The notes under the pieces are model-generated. The model saw only the letters and a program-made list of their open reading frames with translations. It was not told the origin of the DNA and ran no database searches. The translations under genes and the position numbers were made by a program. 64,000 nucleotides of DNA, from the NCBI RefSeq assembly GCF_000317695.1, contig NC_019771.1:3786001-3850000 (forward strand), read 5' to 3'. This document shows, piece by piece, positions 61,280 to 64,000 of the stretch; the first letter of the stretch is position 1; the number at the start of each line of letters is the position of its first letter. Source of the stretch: Anabaena cylindrica PCC 7122 (GTDB taxonomy: Bacteria > Cyanobacteriota > Cyanobacteriia > Cyanobacteriales > Nostocaceae).

Positions 61280-62623
61280 CTATTTAATACTTTTAATCAA
61301 TTCCTGCTTAAACTCATCCGCCGTTTGAAAAGTAATTTTTGGCTTCTCCACCAAGGCTAAATCTATGACTTCCGCTAACTTTTTAGGGATGCTGTTATTA
61401 CGCTTATGAATAGGTACAGGATCATTTTGCAATACTGCCAACCAAGGATCACCAGTAAAATCACGAGGGAAGTAACCTGTTAACATATTATACAAACAAG
61501 CTGCTGTTGCCCAAACATCAACTTCTGGTAAGGCGTGCTTAAAATCTAGTACCTGCTGACGTGGTATAAATGCAGGTGTACCCATTTGAGATCCTGTCAA
61601 AGTTTGACCGCTTAACCCGGCTAAGTCAAAAGCTTTGGCTAAACCATAATCCCCTATTTTTGCTACTATTTTATCATTAATATTCGCGATCAAAATATTG
61701 TTGGGGTTTAAATCACGGTGAACCAAACCTTTACCTTTTACTAGTTTTCCATCAGCTGATTCAACATAAGGGATTTCTGCCTGATGAGTATATATCAAAC
61801 CATCAAGAACTTGCAGAATTATGTCTACAGCAATATTAACAGGTAACCGCCATCCTAACTTTTGCATGAAATCCCAAATATTCCCACTTTCACAATATTC
61901 CATTGTGAAAAAGAAAGTTTGTTCAGCAAAGCCATAATCTAACAATTGTACTACATGGGAATTTTTTAAACATTTGGTATTTTCTACTTCCTGTAGAAAC
62001 TTTTGTACACCTCGTTCCTGACTATTAACCGCAGGTAACATTACCTTTAGCGCCACAAATTTTCTAGCCTGGCTATGTTGTGCTAAAAATACTTCACCGA
62101 ACCGACCCTTACCAAGAGACCTAACTAACTGATAACCGGATATTGCTTGCAGGTTTTGATCACCACTTGCGGCTAATCCTAGTAAGCGTTGAACAATATT
62201 TAAATAATTAGGTTTTACTTCTTCTTCAAGTATCTTGGGTGTTTTCGTGATTTCTGATGCTTCTACTTCTACACCGACTTTAAAAAGAGTATCACCCAAT
62301 TTAATTTCATCACCATCTTGTAAATCATATTCTGGAAAATTTAATGTTAAACCTTCTTGTGCAGTTTGATTACGTTTTCTTTGACCGATTTTTTCATTAT
62401 TAACAAAAGTGCCATTTAAACTCCCCAAGTCTCGTAACCGAATATCTGGAGGGTTAATATCTAGTAAGCAGTGATAACGGGAAATAGTCATATCAATTTC
62501 CTTGGCTAATTGCAGGTTGCAATCATGATTTCTGCCAATGATACAAGTACTACGAGATTCAAAAATATATTGCTTTCCAGAAAATTTACCTTGGGTGATA
62601 GTGAGAGTAACTTTAGGTGACAT
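61280..62623 (-). CDS. FHA domain Ser/Thr protein kinase
   Basis: A 447-aa protein with an FHA domain first (~24-115: CIIGRNHDCNLQLAKEIDMT, then ISRYHCLLDI and LRDLGSLNGTFVNNEKI: the GR, SRxH and NGTxxN residues) and a kinase domain (~165-445). YQLVRSLGKGRFGEVFLAQ P-loop, VALKVMLPA (Lys), HRDLNPNNIL and DYG instead of DFG (IGDYGLAKAF), then PAFIPRQQ for the APE region. All catalytic residues but the F of DFG are present. FHA binds phosphothreonine, so it may read its own phosphorylated targets. Not linked to a phosphatase gene. Confidence 0.93.
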   Translation of the reverse strand: MSPKVTLTITQGKFSGKQYIFESRSTCIIGRNHDCNLQLAKEIDMTISRYHCLLDINPPDIRLRDLGSLNGTFVNNEKIGQRKRNQTAQEGLTLNFPEYDLQDGDEIKLGDTLFKVGVEVEASEITKTPKILEEEVKPNYLNIVQRLLGLAASGDQNLQAISGYQLVRSLGKGRFGEVFLAQHSQARKFVALKVMLPAVNSQERGVQKFLQEVENTKCLKNSHVVQLLDYGFAEQTFFFTMEYCESGNIWDFMQKLGWRLPVNIAVDIILQVLDGLIYTHQAEIPYVESADGKLVKGKGLVHRDLNPNNILIANINDKIVAKIGDYGLAKAFDLAGLSGQTLTGSQMGTPAFIPRQQVLDFKHALPEVDVWATAACLYNMLTGYFPRDFTGDPWLAVLQNDPVPIHKRNNSIPKKLAEVIDLALVEKPKITFQTADEFKQELIKSIK

Positions 62624-62780
62624 GGGAAAGATTAAAAATTATGGTTAGTTAAATAAATGTGAGGTAACAATTTTGTTGGTAGTCAGCCATCTATTGCTTT
62701 ACTGGTATCATCATTGTACGATATGTAGCCAGCAATGAGCTTTTATTAAGTTTAATGAATTAAGGTAAGTGCATAAATAT

Positions 62781-62806
62781 TATGAGTTTATGAGTTTATG
62801 AGTTTT
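62781..62806. repeat. Octamer array tatgagtt x3
   Basis: tatgagtt repeated three times, ending 11 bp before the YjbQ stop. Confidence 0.85.
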
Positions 62807-62816
62807 AAAATGGCCT

Positions 62817-63230
62817 CTAGCCAGAAATGTGTACTACCAATTCTCTGGTATGATTATGCTGGCGGTGTTCCCAAATATAAATACCTTGCCATGTTCCCAA
62901 TACTAAATAACCATTATTAATAGGAATGGTTTCAGAAGTATGAGTTAATACTGTGCGGATATGTCCTGGCATATCATCTGTACCTTCGGCATCATGGATA
63001 TAATGATTATCTTCTGGTACTAATTTAGTCATGAAATTTGCTAAGTCTATTAGTACATCAGGATCTGCATTTTCTTGAATGACTAAACTAGCTGAAGTGT
63101 GACGTAAAAACAATGTGCAGAGTCCAATTTTTACCCCAGATTCTGCAACTATGGCAGCAATTTTTGAGGTAATATTTTGAAAAGATTTGCCAGTTGTGGA
63201 AATTCTTAGTAGTTTTTGGTAATGTGTCAT
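62817..63230 (-). CDS. yjbQ: YjbQ family (UPF0047) protein
   Basis: A 137-aa protein from ATG 63230 (MTHYQKLLRIST); the frame continues 29 codons upstream, but the family begins here. LFLRHTSASLVIQENADPDV (with H and the metal/substrate Asp), HYIHDAEGTDDMPGHIRTVL and LGTWQGIYIWEHRQHNHTRE are the diagnostic stretches. Some members have weak thiamin phosphate synthase activity; the usual function is unknown. Next upstream is the glycosyltransferase at 63402. Confidence 0.93.
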   Translation of the reverse strand: MTHYQKLLRISTTGKSFQNITSKIAAIVAESGVKIGLCTLFLRHTSASLVIQENADPDVLIDLANFMTKLVPEDNHYIHDAEGTDDMPGHIRTVLTHTSETIPINNGYLVLGTWQGIYIWEHRQHNHTRELVVHISG

Positions 63231-63401
63231 TGGTAATTGGTAACTGGGTGAGAACATATAGTATACTGCAAACGGGTAGAATCTGGATTTATGTGATGCT
63301 AGGCACAACTTCAGCATGGCACCGCGCTAAATCAAATTTAAGCATAATCATCAAACTCGGACACCAAAATACTTTCAAATCTATTCCCTGTTCTCTGCTA
63401 T

Positions 63402-64000
63402 TTAAATTGACTGAAAATAATTGATCACGGCTTTGGCTATGGTTTCATTGCCATCTTTGGCTATTGCTTGGGATTGTTTTGGTGCTTGGGGTGAGTCATG
63501 AAGAAAGTCCCAATTTCCTTTAAAAAACTCTGTTGGTGTGAGAATTTGATGATGGTTATAATTCTTTATTCCTGCTAATAGCAAATCAGCTTCTGCAAAA
63601 TCATCACGGGGTATGGTAACTATAGGTAGTTCTAAACGGGTGGCTTCTGCAAAAGTGCTATAACCAGGTTTAGAAACAACTCTTCCACAAATTTGCATAA
63701 AATCTACAGGACGATATTGACGATTTTGAATTTTAATTAAATTAGGTAAATCTGGTGCTGTGGCATCAAAGGTGATAAATTGCCAATCAGGAAATTGACT
63801 GACATTGTGATAAGGAATTGCTTGTAAACCCAACCCCCCAAAAGTGAGTAATATAGTTTTTTCTGGTGGTGTAGTTATTCCCCAAGTGGTACGTATTTCA
63901 TTGGTAGAGAAGTGGGGAGAACCACCTGTTAAACCCACATCTATTATATTGGGGAATGCTGACATATTTTCATGGAAGGGAAGACGAAATAAACGATCGC
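63402..64000 (-). CDS. Glycosyltransferase-like protein, 5' end beyond the window
   Basis: The frame is open to the window edge (upstream of M63965 it reads DRLFRLPFHEN... without stop), so this is the C-terminal ~199 residues of a longer gene. TILLTFGGLGLQAIPYHNVS and CGRVVSKPGYSTFAEATRLE are the GT-B (MurG/family 28-like) nucleotide-sugar-binding half: the Gly-rich loop, then GY(S/G)TFAEA and LELPIVTIPRDDFAEADLL. Donor and acceptor unknown. Confidence 0.75.
   Translation of the reverse strand, partial: DRLFRLPFHENMSAFPNIIDVGLTGGSPHFSTNEIRTTWGITTPPEKTILLTFGGLGLQAIPYHNVSQFPDWQFITFDATAPDLPNLIKIQNRQYRPVDFMQICGRVVSKPGYSTFAEATRLELPIVTIPRDDFAEADLLLAGIKNYNHHQILTPTEFFKGNWDFLHDSPQAPKQSQAIAKDGNETIAKAVINYFQSI

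Noticed and set aside
1..64000. tRNA and rRNA genes, CRISPR arrays
   Set aside because: I looked for T-loop (GGTTCGA) strings and for regularly spaced repeats of 28-37 bp and found none. The short arrays are 7-8 bp units without spacers.

Overview
The window is chromosomal DNA of a filamentous cyanobacterium, most likely of the order Nostocales. The grounds are an AT-rich composition with many GCGATCGC (HIP1) octamers; arrays of 7-bp tandem repeats between genes; a kaiA-kaiB-kaiC cluster followed by a TolC gene, which is the Anabaena sp. PCC 7120 order kaiABC-hgdD as I remember it; and cyanobacterial or plastid-type genes (petL, a Ycf20/DUF565 gene, plant-type glycerate kinase, a photosystem II S4-domain gene, a Cph1-type phytochrome). 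Genes lie on both strands, mostly minus. I saw no tRNA, rRNA, CRISPR array or intact insertion sequence.

Layout. 1-3.7 kb: glgC, a VanZ/methyltransferase pair, an unknown small gene and a Uma2 gene. 3.7-6.6 kb is accessory: an orphan HicB antitoxin, a DUF2281 antitoxin whose partner toxin is cut to 13 codons, then a tight three-gene minus-strand cassette (unknown 373-aa protein, winged-helix/Cys-cluster protein, PD-(D/E)XK-like nuclease). 6.6-16.6 kb: alaS, a metal-binding-like protein without its CxxC, a GIY-YIG pair, a second Uma2 gene, a stand-alone M41-like protease, an SDR, a PSII S4 protein and unknowns. 16.9-21.5 kb: kaiA (without its pseudoreceiver domain), kaiB, kaiC and an hgdD-like TolC gene, with a large hybrid histidine kinase diverging from kaiA. 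25.5-30 kb: a GT39 glycosyltransferase, a lipoprotein, the Ycf20-like gene and glycerate kinase. 30.2-36 kb: a signalling island of a hybrid phytochrome kinase, a coupled REC-GGDEF protein, and a decayed REC-GGDEF paralogue. 36-41 kb: selO, an acetyltransferase, bioB, petL and aroB. 41-46 kb: a P450 with an unknown partner, and a Cache-HAMP histidine kinase. 46-50 kb: a HAD hydrolase, nurA, a secreted protein and ychF. 50.5-64 kb: a giant Ser/Thr kinase-ATPase-histidine kinase, small ORFs, an MBL-fold protein, a CRP-box gene, a Nif3-like protein, an FHA kinase, YjbQ, and a glycosyltransferase cut by the window edge.

How the genes fit together. The window is rich in signalling: the Kai oscillator, four histidine kinases (one of them a phytochrome), two Ser/Thr kinases and two GGDEF proteins. 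The phytochrome and the active GGDEF gene are 9 bp apart and probably form a light-to-c-di-GMP module. The best candidate for something undescribed is the cassette at 4280-6543, which looks like a small defence or restriction locus that replaced most of a toxin gene. Several genes were found only by translating gaps: petL (30 aa), a 40-aa membrane protein, a 52-aa soluble ORF and a 26-aa coupled ORF.
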